A DNA stretch of 57,837 bases, taken from assembly GCA_964632485.1 (NCBI GenBank), contig CAZWDO010000006.1, forward strand, positions 72,561 to 130,397, written 5' to 3'. The position numbers and the translations under genes are program-made. Source of the DNA: CAZWDO01 sp964632485 [NCBI: uncultured bacterium] (GTDB taxonomy: Bacteria > JAGOEH01). Below the pieces are notes generated by a model. It ran no database searches, had not been told where the DNA came from, and was given only the letters and a program-made list of their open reading frames with translations. Of the stretch, positions 43,975-53,594 are shown piece after piece. Within the stretch, counting starts at the first letter, position 1; each line of letters begins with the position of its first letter.

Positions 43975-45894
43975 ATGATTAAAATAGTGTTGCCGGATGG
44001 CTCGGAACGTGAATATTCGAAAGGTGTAACTGGCCTTGAGATTGCGAAGTCGCTCGGGAAGCGTCTTGCGAAAGACGCGTTGGGGTTGAAGATTAATGAT
44101 GAGCGGATAGTGGATTTAATGGAACCCGTTCAGGAAAACTGTTCAATTCGAGTGTTAACCTTTGCGGATGCCGAGGGTCGGTCGATTTTTTGGCATAGTT
44201 CTTCCCATGTCATGGCCCAGGCGGTATTAGAGTTGTTCCCTGGAACGCATTTGGCAATTGGCCCTTCGATTGAAGAAGGATTTTATTATGATTTTGATCC
44301 TCCTGAACCTTTTATTCCGGATGATTTACAGCGTATCGAAGCGCGGATGAAGGAAATTGTCGCCATTCAAGCTCCATTTTGCCGGAAGGAGTTGTCTCAG
44401 GCAGAAGCGATAGAGTATTTCCGCGATAAAAACGAGATTTACAAAGTGGAGCTGGCAGAAGAGCTCAACTCTGATGAACCGATATCATTTTATACACATA
44501 ATAATTTTACTGATTTATGCCGTGGGCCTCATCTTCCCCATACCGGTTATGTTCATGCCTTTAAGCTGTTAAATTTGGCGGGAGCCTATTGGCGGGGGGA
44601 TGAAAAAAAGCCCATGTTGCAGCGTATTTATGGAGTTTCTTATCCGGAAGAGAAGCTACTGACCGAGTATCTGCATCGTCTGGAAGAGGCCAAGCGTCGG
44701 GATCATCGGCGTTTGGGACGCGATTTGGAGCTGTTTGATATTAACAATGAAATCGGCGCGGGGCTGGTTTTATGGCTGCCCAAAGGCGCGACAATCCGCA
44801 ACGAGATTGAATCCTTTTGGAAAAATGAGCATGTAAAATCCGGTTATGATTTAGTATATTCACCCCATGTCGCCCGTTTTGATTTGTGGCAGACCAGTGG
44901 CCACGCTAATTTTTATAGCGAAAATATGTTTTCACCCATGTTGGTTGAGGAGATTCCCTATCAGCTCAAGCCAATGAATTGCCCATTTCATATTAATATC
45001 TACAATCACAAAATCCGCAGTTATCGTGAATTACCGATTCGGTACGCGGAATTGGGAACTGTCTATCGTTTTGAACGCAGTGGCGTTTTGCATGGTTTGA
45101 TGCGGGTTCGCGGTTTCACACAGGATGATGCGCACATTTATTGCCGCGTCGATCAGCTCAAGAAAGAGATCATGGGTGTTATCGAACTCACTCTTTTTAT
45201 TTTGAAAACGTTTGGATTTTCCCAATACGATATTTATCTTTCTACCCGGCCTGAAAAATATGTAGGTTCGCCGGAAAACTGGGAAACGGCCACTGAGGCC
45301 CTGCGCTCCGCTTTGGAAGAGAAAAACTTGAATTATACCATTGATCCGGGCGAAGGTGTGTTTTACGGCCCGAAGATTGATATTAAAATAAAGGATGTTC
45401 TGAATCGATCCTGGCAATGCTCAACAATCCAAGTTGATTTCAATCTGCCGGAACGCTTTAAAATTGGATATCAGGATGCGGACGGAACAGAGCATCAGCC
45501 AATTATGATCCACCGCGCGTTAATGGGATCGTTGGAACGCTTTTTTGGAGTTCTTATAGAACATTATGCCGGTGATTTTCCACTTTGGCTGGCTCCGGTT
45601 CAGGGTGTCGTTATTCCGGTATCGGAAAAATATTTGGATTATGCGGGAAATATTCGCGCCCAATTGATTGAAAAAGGGTTGCGGATTCAATGTGATGAAA
45701 GAAATGAGAAGTTAGGGTATAAAATCCGTGAGGCGGAAGCTCAAAAAATACCGTATATGTTGATTGTTGGTGAAAAAGAACAATCAGGTAGTGTTGTATC
45801 TTTGCGACAACGCAAGGTTGGTGACCGTGGATCACTGACGATCGACGAGCTTTCCGCTGAAATGCTGAATAAAATTCAATCGAAAACCATTTAA
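43975..45894 (+). CDS. thrS: threonyl-tRNA synthetase
   Basis: A 639-residue class II synthetase with the usual four parts: TGS domain (1-61), the HxxxH editing domain (HSSSHVMAQA at ~74), the catalytic core with the MNCPFH motif and LMRVRGFTQDDAHIY, and the C-terminal anticodon-binding domain (VIPVSEKYL, LRIQCDERNEKLGYK). Length and order are normal. It heads the operon; infC follows after a 15-bp gap. Expression of downstream IF3, L35, L20 and PheST would be linked to it. Confidence 0.98.
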   Translation: MIKIVLPDGSEREYSKGVTGLEIAKSLGKRLAKDALGLKINDERIVDLMEPVQENCSIRVLTFADAEGRSIFWHSSSHVMAQAVLELFPGTHLAIGPSIEEGFYYDFDPPEPFIPDDLQRIEARMKEIVAIQAPFCRKELSQAEAIEYFRDKNEIYKVELAEELNSDEPISFYTHNNFTDLCRGPHLPHTGYVHAFKLLNLAGAYWRGDEKKPMLQRIYGVSYPEEKLLTEYLHRLEEAKRRDHRRLGRDLELFDINNEIGAGLVLWLPKGATIRNEIESFWKNEHVKSGYDLVYSPHVARFDLWQTSGHANFYSENMFSPMLVEEIPYQLKPMNCPFHINIYNHKIRSYRELPIRYAELGTVYRFERSGVLHGLMRVRGFTQDDAHIYCRVDQLKKEIMGVIELTLFILKTFGFSQYDIYLSTRPEKYVGSPENWETATEALRSALEEKNLNYTIDPGEGVFYGPKIDIKIKDVLNRSWQCSTIQVDFNLPERFKIGYQDADGTEHQPIMIHRALMGSLERFFGVLIEHYAGDFPLWLAPVQGVVIPVSEKYLDYAGNIRAQLIEKGLRIQCDERNEKLGYKIREAEAQKIPYMLIVGEKEQSGSVVSLRQRKVGDRGSLTIDELSAEMLNKIQSKTI

Positions 45895-45909
45895 AGGGAG
45901 GGTATTTTT

Positions 45910-46494
45910 ATAAAAGAAGAACTCCGCATTAATGATGAAATCCGTAGTCCCCAAGTACGCCTGATCGACGCTGATGGGCAACAGGTTGGAGTGATTGGAA
46001 CAAAGGAAGCTTTGTTGCGAGCTGAAGAGCAGAATTTGGATCTGGTTGAGGTTGCGCCTGAGGCCAATCCCCCTGTCTGCCGTGTTCTGGATTACGGTAA
46101 GTATAAATACCGGCAGAGTAAAAAAGCTAAATTGGCTAAGAAAAAACAACATGTGGTTCAGATTAAAGAAATTAAAATGCGACCTAAAATCGACATCCAC
46201 GATTTTAATTTTAAATCGAAGCACATTGATTCTTTCCTTGAGGAAGGGAACAAAGTTAAAGTGACAGTTCGATTCAAAGGCCGGGAAATGACCCATCCTG
46301 AATTTGGTGAAGAAGTACTGAATCGAGTGATTCAAATGTTTGAAAATAAAGCGACCGTTGAAGTGACGCCGAAACTGGAAGGACGCTTGATGCAAATGAT
46401 TTTGGCGCCTGTTAATACGAAAGGGAAAACGGTAAAAAAGGAGAAAGAGAATGCCGAAGATCAAGACCCATCGGGGAGCAGCGAAACGTTTTAA
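45910..46494 (+). CDS. infC: translation initiation factor IF-3, apparent AUA start
   Basis: IF-3, ~194 residues. The N-terminal domain begins [19 protein letters not shown], so translation must start near 45910; no ATG, GTG or TTG lies upstream in frame before the gene 5' end. ATA at 45910 is 8 nt after GGGAGG (45896-45901); ATT at 45904 is too close. A non-standard start is the known means by which IF-3 represses its own gene (AUU in E. coli). The C-terminal domain ([15 protein letters not shown]) is followed by an acidic tail that runs 44 nt into rpmI. Confidence 0.93.
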   Translation: MKEELRINDEIRSPQVRLIDADGQQVGVIGTKEALLRAEEQNLDLVEVAPEANPPVCRVLDYGKYKYRQSKKAKLAKKKQHVVQIKEIKMRPKIDIHDFNFKSKHIDSFLEEGNKVKVTVRFKGREMTHPEFGEEVLNRVIQMFENKATVEVTPKLEGRLMQMILAPVNTKGKTVKKEKENAEDQDPSGSSETF

Positions 46495-46648
46495 AGTAAC
46501 TGGTACAGGAAAAATAAAACGCGATCGTTCTTATGCCAGTCACTTAATGTCTAGTAAAACCCGAAAACGAAAGAGGGAATTGCGTAAAAACATGATTGTC
46601 CATTCGTCTGACGAAAAGCGCATTGCGCGATTAATTCCCTATCTATAA
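46451..46648 (+). CDS. rpmI: 50S ribosomal protein L35
   Basis: 65 residues, the normal length. [20 protein letters not shown] is the family start, with Lys/Arg-rich body and a short C-terminal helix. Its ATG lies 44 nt inside the end of infC and has AAGGAG upstream, so L35 is translated from within the IF-3 frame. The overlap probably couples the two. Confidence 0.98.
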   Translation: MPKIKTHRGAAKRFKVTGTGKIKRDRSYASHLMSSKTRKRKRELRKNMIVHSSDEKRIARLIPYL

Positions 46649-46660
46649 GGAGCAGAAACT

Positions 46661-47017
46661 ATGCCTCGTGTGAAATCATCCGTAGCCTCTCATAAACGGA
46701 AAAAGAGAATTTTTGAAGCGGTTAAAGGTCAATATGGCCGACGGAAAAATTTGATCCGTACCGCTACTGAAGTGATGGAGCGTTCCTGGCAGTATGCCTA
46801 TACAGGACGGAAACTTAAAAAGCGCGATTTCCGCCGCTTATGGATCGTGCGTATCAATGCGGCCTGCCGGTTGAATGAAATCAGCTACAGCCGTTTTATG
46901 AACGGTCTTAAAAAATCTGAAATCTCCCTGAACCGGAAAATGTTGTCGGAAATCGCCATCACCGATCCCCAGGCTTTCAGTAATTTGGTTCAGCATGCCA
47001 AGCAATCCATCGCCTAA
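46661..47017 (+). CDS. rplT: 50S ribosomal protein L20
   Basis: 118 residues, typical. PRVKSSVASHKRKKRI, YTGRKLKKRDFR and the LWIVRINAACR helix are diagnostic. It binds 23S rRNA early in assembly and can repress the infC operon in several bacteria; I see no obvious L20-binding mimic in the short leader. 12 bp after rpmI, preceded by AAGGAG. Confidence 0.98.
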   Translation: MPRVKSSVASHKRKKRIFEAVKGQYGRRKNLIRTATEVMERSWQYAYTGRKLKKRDFRRLWIVRINAACRLNEISYSRFMNGLKKSEISLNRKMLSEIAITDPQAFSNLVQHAKQSIA

Positions 47018-47020
47018 TCT

Positions 47021-48049
47021 ATGGAAGACCGGATTTTAAGCGAATTGCTGGAGATTGAGAAACGCTTCTCAAATGAAATAAAATCTTTGCTCAATGAAGA
47101 TGAAGTCCAACAATTTAAAAGTCAATACTTACATAAACAGCATGGCCGGTTATCTCAAATTTTAAAACAGTTGCCTCAACTTTCATTGGAAGCCAGAAAA
47201 TCGATCGGTCAACGCTCGAATCAGATCAAGCGAGAGATGGAACAAGCGATAAAAATTCGGGAAGAGGAGCTGAGCCAACTTAAGGCGCAAGCCGTCTGGA
47301 ACGCTGTTGATATCACTCAGCCGGGTACTTACCTGCAAACAGCTCCCGTACATATTATGCATCAGGTTCTGGATGACTGTATTGAGATACTGGAACGTAT
47401 CGGGTTTGTCGTAGCCGATGGACCCGAAGTGGAAATTCCCTACTATAATTTTACGGCATTGAATTTCCCTGACGATCATCCAGCCATGGAGATGCATGAT
47501 ACTTTTTATGTTTCTGAAAAAGCCTTACTCCGAACGCACACTTCCCCAGTCCAGATCAGGGTGATGGAAAAGCAGGCGCCGCCGGTAGCCATTATCTCAC
47601 CGGGACTATGTTATCGGTGTGATACGCCCGATGCGACCCATTCCCCCGTTTTTCACCAAGTTGAGGGTTTATATGTCGACCATCGCGTGAGTTTTTCCGA
47701 TTTGAAAGGAATTCTAACTTATTTCTATCAGGCTTTTTTTTCACCGGATGTGAAATTGCGTTTTCGCCCCTCTTTTTTCCCTTTTACCGAACCCAGCGCT
47801 GAAGTCGATATCAGTTGTATTTTCTGTGGCGGTAAAGGATGCCGAATATGTAAGCAAACCGGCTGGCTGGAAGTTGCAGGAGCTGGTATGGTTGACCCGG
47901 GTGTATTTCGTTTTGTTAATTATGACCCTGAAATCTATTCGGGATATGCGTTTGGTATGGGAGTTGAACGATTAGCAATTCTTAAGTATCAGATTCCGGA
48001 TATTCGTTTGTTTATGGAAAATGACATTAATTTTTTAAAACAGTTCTGA
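47021..48049 (+). CDS. pheS: phenylalanyl-tRNA synthetase alpha subunit
   Basis: 342 residues. An N-terminal coiled coil (~1-90) binds tRNA; the class II core has THTSPVQIRVM (motif 1 region), FHQVEGLYVD (motif 2), the Phe pocket FRPSFFPFTEPSAEVD and GMGVERLAILKY (motif 3). Forms an alpha2-beta2 enzyme with PheT. Only 3 bp separate it from rplT and 7 bp from pheT. Confidence 0.98.
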   Translation: MEDRILSELLEIEKRFSNEIKSLLNEDEVQQFKSQYLHKQHGRLSQILKQLPQLSLEARKSIGQRSNQIKREMEQAIKIREEELSQLKAQAVWNAVDITQPGTYLQTAPVHIMHQVLDDCIEILERIGFVVADGPEVEIPYYNFTALNFPDDHPAMEMHDTFYVSEKALLRTHTSPVQIRVMEKQAPPVAIISPGLCYRCDTPDATHSPVFHQVEGLYVDHRVSFSDLKGILTYFYQAFFSPDVKLRFRPSFFPFTEPSAEVDISCIFCGGKGCRICKQTGWLEVAGAGMVDPGVFRFVNYDPEIYSGYAFGMGVERLAILKYQIPDIRLFMENDINFLKQF

Positions 48050-48056
48050 GGCGGTC

Positions 48057-50459
48057 ATGCGTTTTAGTTTTCGCTGGTTAGGGGAGTTTGTTGATATTCC
48101 CTGCACTCCGCAGGAATTATCAAAGCGTTTCCCCGCTATAGGTTTCGAACTGGCAGATTTTTATTATCGGGCTCGTAAAATTGATGACGGTATCATTGTG
48201 GGAAAAGTCATTTCCCGGGAAAAACACCCTCAAGCCGATAAATTATCGCTATGTCAGGTTGATACCGGTAAAGAAAAATTGCAGATTGTGTGTGGCGCGG
48301 GAAATGTCGATGCCGGCCAATTGATTCCCCTGGCTACACTTGGTTCGCTCATTAATGGTGAATTTCAGATAAAAAAGGCCAAACTCAGAGGAATTGAATC
48401 GTTCGGTATGATTTGTTCCGCTCGGGAACTGGCGATATCGAATGAACATGAGGGCATTCTGGTATTGCCAGATGATCTGGAAATTGGAATACCGGTCAAT
48501 CGCTTGCCCTATTTTGATGATTATGTTTTTGAATTGGAAATACCAGCGAATCGGGGGGATGCCCTCTGTATTCTTGGAATCGCTCGGGAAATTGCCGCGC
48601 TGTACAATACACGGGTGAAATTGCCCTCAATGGCGGATCGTGTCTTTGAAGGGCGCATGGAGTCGGCGGTTTCCATACAAATCGAAGACGAGGAAGGATG
48701 CCCCCGCTATGTCGGCCAAGTCATCCGCCAGGTTAAAAACGGTCCCTCTCCCTTCTGGTTGCGCGATCGGTTGGAAATTGCCGGACAACGTTCAATCAGC
48801 GCTGTCGTCGATATTACTAACCTGATTATGCTTGAATTGGGACAGCCGTTGCATGCCTTCGATTTTGATAAACTACCTGCCGGCCAGATCGGAGTTCGGA
48901 GATCGCGTTCAGGGGATTGTTTGGAGACAATTGACCATGTTCAACGCTCTTTACCGGAAGATGTGCTCCTTATCACCGACCAGGATCAACCTATCGCTAT
49001 TGCCGGAATTATGGGGGGGATTGCGACTGAAATCGATAGTTCCACAACCAATATTTTTCTGGAAAGCGCTTTTTTTAATCCGCAAATTATTTATCGCGGA
49101 CAAAAAAAAGCGCAACTGCGGACAGAGGCCTCCAATCGGTTTTTCCGCGGCGCTAACCCTGAAATTACCCGGATTGCCTCGAATTATGCCTGCGCATTGC
49201 TTGAACAACTCACCCATGCTCAGGTCTCATCAGCTCCTATCGACCAGCACCCTCGCCCCTCTCAACGAGTTTCAATCGCTATTACTCAAACCAATATTCA
49301 GCGACACCTCGGTGTTGCAATATCATTTGATCAGGTTAAATCTCTGTTTATTCCTTTAGGATTGGGTCTAATCGAAGAAAATGAAACTCGTCTGGTTTTT
49401 GAAATCCCTGGATATCGGCCGGATCTGATGCGTGAAATCGATTTAATTGAAGAAGTCGCGCGATTAGTCGGTTTGGATAATATTCCCACCGCCACCCGAT
49501 TTCAGGGTTTTTTTCAACAGCAGCCGAAAAAACGGTCCAACCATCTATTAGCGCAACAAATTCGACGATATTTTGTAGGACGGGGATTTTATGATTTAGT
49601 TTTAATGCCACTGGAGAATAGCGCTCAAAGTGAGTTTTTCGCCCCGGCAGCAGAGGCTGTTGTTTTAATGAATCCCTTGAGCCGCGATTTAGAAATTTTA
49701 CGGCAAAGTTTGTTGCCAGGCGTGCTTCGCGCCATGGCGTATAACCTTAATCGAAACCAGCCATTCGTTAAAACGTATGCCTGGGGGAAAATATTTCATA
49801 AAAAAACCGGGGACCAAGTTCTTGCTGAAGAAACCCATCAATTGGTGATTGCGCTGAGTGAATACAAGAACGATGCCTATTGGCAATCAGATACGCCCCA
49901 ATTGGATTTTGCCTATTTGCAGGGCATTGCCCGCGATTTTTTGCAATATCTTAAATGGAACGATTTTGAAATTGTACCTTCGTCGTTGCCATTTTATACT
50001 GGACCCGTACAAGGAATTCTGCGAAATAATCAAGGTGATTTTGGCCATTTGGGCATGCTTACCTCCCAGGTTCTTGATGCCTTTTCTTTGAAGAAGAATG
50101 TTTTTACGCTGGCATTGGATGCCGAGAAGTTGATTCAGAAGTACCAGAATAGAATTTTATCCTGCGAGGCTCCTTCTAAATTCCCCCCTGTTGAGCGGGA
50201 TATCTCCTTGCTAATCGATCTGTCGATCACCTACCAGATGATTGAATCAACTATCAGAGATGTGGACGCGCCACTATTAAATCAAATTATCGTAAAAGAT
50301 GTTTATCAGGGTAACTCAATCCCTCAAAATCAACGGGCTTATACGCTCCGTCTTGTTTATCGTTCTGCGGAACGCACCCTGACGGATGATGAAATAAATG
50401 CGACAACTGAAAAAATTCGGTTGACTTTGTTGGATAAATTTCATATTATTCTTAGGTAA
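48057..50459 (+). CDS. pheT: phenylalanyl-tRNA synthetase beta subunit
   Basis: 800 residues. Order: N-terminal tRNA-binding (EMAP-like) domain with IIVGKVISREKHPQADKLSLC, B3/B4 editing domain (~210-390), B5 domain (~400-470), catalytic-like core, and the C-terminal ferredoxin-fold anticodon domain (KFPPVERDISLLID onward). All domains of the standard bacterial subunit are present. Starts after GAGG, in the same transcript as pheS; the ZapB-like gene is 17 bp on. Confidence 0.97.
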   Translation: MRFSFRWLGEFVDIPCTPQELSKRFPAIGFELADFYYRARKIDDGIIVGKVISREKHPQADKLSLCQVDTGKEKLQIVCGAGNVDAGQLIPLATLGSLINGEFQIKKAKLRGIESFGMICSARELAISNEHEGILVLPDDLEIGIPVNRLPYFDDYVFELEIPANRGDALCILGIAREIAALYNTRVKLPSMADRVFEGRMESAVSIQIEDEEGCPRYVGQVIRQVKNGPSPFWLRDRLEIAGQRSISAVVDITNLIMLELGQPLHAFDFDKLPAGQIGVRRSRSGDCLETIDHVQRSLPEDVLLITDQDQPIAIAGIMGGIATEIDSSTTNIFLESAFFNPQIIYRGQKKAQLRTEASNRFFRGANPEITRIASNYACALLEQLTHAQVSSAPIDQHPRPSQRVSIAITQTNIQRHLGVAISFDQVKSLFIPLGLGLIEENETRLVFEIPGYRPDLMREIDLIEEVARLVGLDNIPTATRFQGFFQQQPKKRSNHLLAQQIRRYFVGRGFYDLVLMPLENSAQSEFFAPAAEAVVLMNPLSRDLEILRQSLLPGVLRAMAYNLNRNQPFVKTYAWGKIFHKKTGDQVLAEETHQLVIALSEYKNDAYWQSDTPQLDFAYLQGIARDFLQYLKWNDFEIVPSSLPFYTGPVQGILRNNQGDFGHLGMLTSQVLDAFSLKKNVFTLALDAEKLIQKYQNRILSCEAPSKFPPVERDISLLIDLSITYQMIESTIRDVDAPLLNQIIVKDVYQGNSIPQNQRAYTLRLVYRSAERTLTDDEINATTEKIRLTLLDKFHIILR

Positions 50460-50476
50460 TTATTAAGGAAAAATTT

Positions 50477-50752
50477 ATGGAAGAAAACTTATTTTTAGAC
50501 ATGTTCGACAAGTTCGAGAAAAAATTTAATGATATGCGCCAGGAGTTGAAATCGAATAAAGAAGATTTGCAACTTGTAAAAATGGAATTGGAAGATGTCC
50601 AGAAAATGAACCAAGAGTTACAAAATACCAACAATGAACTCGTCGTGGAAAATTCTCGTTTGCGAGGCATTGAAACCCAGTTTCATGATCTGAAGCAGCG
50701 TGAACAACAGGTTCTCGAACGCGTGAAAAATATGTTGAGTGTTTTAGATTAG
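50477..50752 (+). CDS. ZapB-like coiled-coil protein
   Basis: A 91-residue protein that is almost wholly one coiled coil with heptad Leu/Met/Val and many charged residues (DKFEKKFNDMRQELK, QNTNNELVVENSRL). Small coiled coils directly before zapA are commonly annotated as cell-division protein ZapB; the gene position supports this more than the sequence, which is low complexity. Its own AAGGAA site precedes the ATG. Confidence 0.65.
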   Translation: MEENLFLDMFDKFEKKFNDMRQELKSNKEDLQLVKMELEDVQKMNQELQNTNNELVVENSRLRGIETQFHDLKQREQQVLERVKNMLSVLD

Positions 50753-50799
50753 CGCCTGAAATGACTATCACGAAAGTTGAGGTTCTTAGTACATAGATT

Positions 50800-51063
50800 A
50801 TGAAACGGCTGGTAAGTGTTGAGATTTATGGAAATGTTTTTAATTTGCGTACGGAAGTTGATCAGGAATACGTAAATAAATTATGTGATTATGTTACCAG
50901 TAAGATGAAAGAGATCGAAGTACGGATTCCCAATAAATCGACCGAGAAAATTGCTTTACTTGCTGCTTTTTTCATCGCCGATGAACTTTATACATACAAG
51001 CGTGAACAAGACGAAAAGTTAGCCGGTTTTGAAGATCGAATGAAGCAGCTATTGGAAAAATAA
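50800..51063 (+). CDS. zapA: cell division protein ZapA
   Basis: 87 residues. The N-terminal globular part (VSVEIYGNVFNLRTEVDQEYVNKL) and the following coiled coil (IALLAAFFIADELYTYKRE) match ZapA, which bundles FtsZ filaments at the Z ring. Its place between a ZapB-like gene and 6S RNA/rny is the usual one. The ribosome binding site is weak. Confidence 0.92.
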   Translation: MKRLVSVEIYGNVFNLRTEVDQEYVNKLCDYVTSKMKEIEVRIPNKSTEKIALLAAFFIADELYTYKREQDEKLAGFEDRMKQLLEK

Positions 51064-51064
51064 A

Positions 51065-51219
51065 ACCCTGCGTTGCGCGTGATAGTCGGTAATATTTGAG
51101 CCAACAAACTCAAATGAGGAACTGTTCTTGACCAAGGCTTGACCTTATCTTGAGCTATTCCTACTTGGACCCAGAGGTTCAAATCACCCATCTACACGGC
51201 GGCGCGGGGTTTTTTTTTA
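51065..51219 (+). ncRNA. ssrS: 6S RNA with intrinsic terminator
   Basis: The 184-bp gap between zapA and rny folds as one long hairpin. The 5' end (ACCCTGCGTTGC from 51065) pairs with the 3' end (GCGGCGCGGGG to 51209) through ~16 base pairs with one bulge and a few G-U pairs; the arms then enclose a largely unpaired middle and an inner stem region, as in 6S RNA. A T-run (51210-51218) follows, making the closing stem also a terminator. 6S RNA mimics an open promoter and holds the housekeeping RNA polymerase. Position next to zapA is typical. I could not run a covariance model. Confidence 0.8.
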
Positions 51220-51247
51220 CAACCTAACTACTGAAACAGGAGGAAGA

Positions 51248-52810
51248 ATGTCAACGCTGTTGATTGTGATAATAGCAATCTTTTGTTTTTTAGCAGCAGC
51301 TGCCTTTGGATATCATTTAAGCCGAAAACTGGTCGGGAGCAAAATTGAAAATGCCGAAAAAGAAGCGAAACGCCTCTTAGAAGAAGCTGAAAAAGAATCG
51401 AAATTATTAAAAAAGTCTGCTTCCATCGAAGCTAAAGAAGAATGGTATCGCATAAAAAATAAGTTTGATGAGGAATCAAAAAGTAAGCGAAATGATCTTC
51501 AGCAAATTGAGAAAAAATTGTCCCAGCGGGAAGCGAATCTCGACCGCAAAGCTGATATCATGAGTAAAAAGGAAGATGAATTCGAAAACCGTAACCGACG
51601 CAATGAAGCCAAAGAAAAAGAATTAGAGGAACGCGGGAAAAGCATTCAAAAAATTATCGATGAAGAAAATAAAAAGTTGGAGCAGTTGTCCGGGTTGACT
51701 TCCGAGGAAGCAAAAAAGCTGCTTTTGAAGAATCTGGAGAATTCGGTACGCCACGAAGCGGCCCAACTGGCCAAGGAAATACGTGATAATGTGTTACGGA
51801 ATGCTGAAAAGGAAGCGCGCGAAATCATTACTTCTTCAATTCAACGCTGCGCCGCTGACTATACCGTTGAAACCACCGTTTCTGTTGTGTCGTTACCAAA
51901 CGATGAGATGAAAGGGCGGATTATAGGGCGAGAGGGTCGTAATATCCGTTCTTTTGAAAATGCTACCGGTGTCGATGTTATTGTCGATGATACTCCGGAA
52001 GCGATTATTCTTTCCGGGTTCAATCCCATGAACCGTGAAATTGCCCGTATCTCAATGGAACGTTTAGTCGTCGATGGTCGTATCCATCCCGGCCGGATCG
52101 AAGAGGTCGTTGAAAAAGTGCAAAAAGAAGTGGAACAGGGAATGATCGAAGAAGCAGAAAAAGTTCTTTTCGACCTGGGAATCCACGATGTTCACCCAGA
52201 GTTGATCAAATTATTGGGTAAACTTAAGTTTCGTACTTCGTATGGCCAAAATGTCTTGAAGCATTCATTCGAAGTTGCTTTATTGTGCGGTTTAATGGCA
52301 GCGGAGTTGAAACTGGACGGACATTTGGCGCGACGAGCCGGATTGCTGCATGATCTTGGTAAAGCAGTCGACCAGACAATTGAAGGTACACATACCGAAA
52401 TTGGTTATGAGATTGCTAAAAAATATAATGAAAATGAAATTGTACTCAATGCCATTATGGGACATCATGAAGATGTTGAGGCCATAAGCCCGATTACCAT
52501 ACTGGTTCAGGCTGCCGATGCCATTTCCGGCGCGCGTCCCGGAGCGCGTCGGGAAAGTCTGGAACATTATGTCAAACGGTTGGAGACACTGGAACGTCTT
52601 GCAGATTCTTTTGCAGGTGTTGAAAAAACGTACGCGATTCAAGCCGGACGCGAAGTTCGTGTTATTGTTGAACCTACTGAGATTGATGATATCGGTTCAC
52701 ATCAGTTGGCATCTCAAATTGCCAACAAGATCAAGGAAGAAGTTGAATTCCCCGGACAAATCAAAGTAACGGTAATCCGTGAAACCCGGGCGGTGGAATA
52801 TGCCAAATAA
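51248..52810 (+). CDS. rny: ribonuclease Y
   Basis: A 520-residue membrane-anchored endoribonuclease that starts mRNA decay. N-terminal transmembrane helix (4-24), long charged coiled coil (~30-205), KH domain ([21 protein letters not shown]), HD domain ([29 protein letters not shown]) and a C-terminal domain. Full length. Starts after AGGAGGAAGA. The next gene starts within its last codons. Confidence 0.97.
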   Translation: MSTLLIVIIAIFCFLAAAAFGYHLSRKLVGSKIENAEKEAKRLLEEAEKESKLLKKSASIEAKEEWYRIKNKFDEESKSKRNDLQQIEKKLSQREANLDRKADIMSKKEDEFENRNRRNEAKEKELEERGKSIQKIIDEENKKLEQLSGLTSEEAKKLLLKNLENSVRHEAAQLAKEIRDNVLRNAEKEAREIITSSIQRCAADYTVETTVSVVSLPNDEMKGRIIGREGRNIRSFENATGVDVIVDDTPEAIILSGFNPMNREIARISMERLVVDGRIHPGRIEEVVEKVQKEVEQGMIEEAEKVLFDLGIHDVHPELIKLLGKLKFRTSYGQNVLKHSFEVALLCGLMAAELKLDGHLARRAGLLHDLGKAVDQTIEGTHTEIGYEIAKKYNENEIVLNAIMGHHEDVEAISPITILVQAADAISGARPGARRESLEHYVKRLETLERLADSFAGVEKTYAIQAGREVRVIVEPTEIDDIGSHQLASQIANKIKEEVEFPGQIKVTVIRETRAVEYAK

Positions 52811-53591
52811 CATTACGATCCTTTTTATCGCCGATATTGTTGGCCGCGTCGGACGACGGCTGGTATCGGAAAAGGTTGAGTATCTGCGGAAAAAATTTGA
52901 AATTGATTTTATCATAGCTAATGGCGAAAATGCTGCAGGAGGCATCGGATTGACCAGTGACATTGCCTTTCAGCTTTTTCAAAATGGTGTGGATGTCATA
53001 ACATCAGGAAATCATATTTGGGAGAAAAAAGAAATATATCCTTCTCTCGACCGTGAAAAGAGAATTTTACGTCCGCTGAATTACCCCGAACAGACGATTG
53101 GGCACGGATTTTGCGTTATGGAACGTGAAGGCGCCTCAATTGCTGTCGTTAATTTGGAAGGCCGGCATTTCATGCGGCCCGTTGACTGTCCTTTCCAGGC
53201 GCTTAATCGGCTTATTTCATCATTAAAAAAGCAAACCAACTGCGTAATTGTTGATTTTCATGCTGAATCAACCGCCGAAAAACAAGCCCTGGCGAATTAT
53301 TTTGACGGCCGCGTTTCTGCTGTGCTGGGTACCCACACTCATGTGCAAACCGCCGATGAACAGATACTTCCCGGAGGTACTGCATATATTACCGATGTCG
53401 GGATGACCGGCGCTTATCGTTCAATCATCGGATTCGATATCCCTTCCAGTGTCTCCCGCTTTGTTTCAATGATGCCTGTAAAGCTAAATCCCGCTAAAGA
53501 AGACCCCCGTTTACAGGGCGTGATTCTTTCGATTGACCCTCAAACTGGGAAAGGTGTTCGAATCCAGCGTCTATCTTTGATTAAGGAATAA
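52800..53591 (+). CDS. TIGR00282/YmdB-type metallophosphoesterase
   Basis: 263 residues from the ATG at 52800, inside the end of rny (11-nt overlap); a GTG 21 nt earlier is not needed. Binuclear metal ligands are in place: Asp12 ([10 protein letters not shown]), ANGEN, SGNHIWE (Asn71, His72), [10 protein letters not shown] and [11 protein letters not shown]. subtilis YmdB is a cyclic-nucleotide phosphodiesterase that affects RNase Y-linked mRNA decay and biofilm genes, and rny-ymdB pairs are widespread. Role here is inferred from that. Confidence 0.93.
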   Translation: MPNNITILFIADIVGRVGRRLVSEKVEYLRKKFEIDFIIANGENAAGGIGLTSDIAFQLFQNGVDVITSGNHIWEKKEIYPSLDREKRILRPLNYPEQTIGHGFCVMEREGASIAVVNLEGRHFMRPVDCPFQALNRLISSLKKQTNCVIVDFHAESTAEKQALANYFDGRVSAVLGTHTHVQTADEQILPGGTAYITDVGMTGAYRSIIGFDIPSSVSRFVSMMPVKLNPAKEDPRLQGVILSIDPQTGKGVRIQRLSLIKE

Positions 53592-53594
53592 CTG

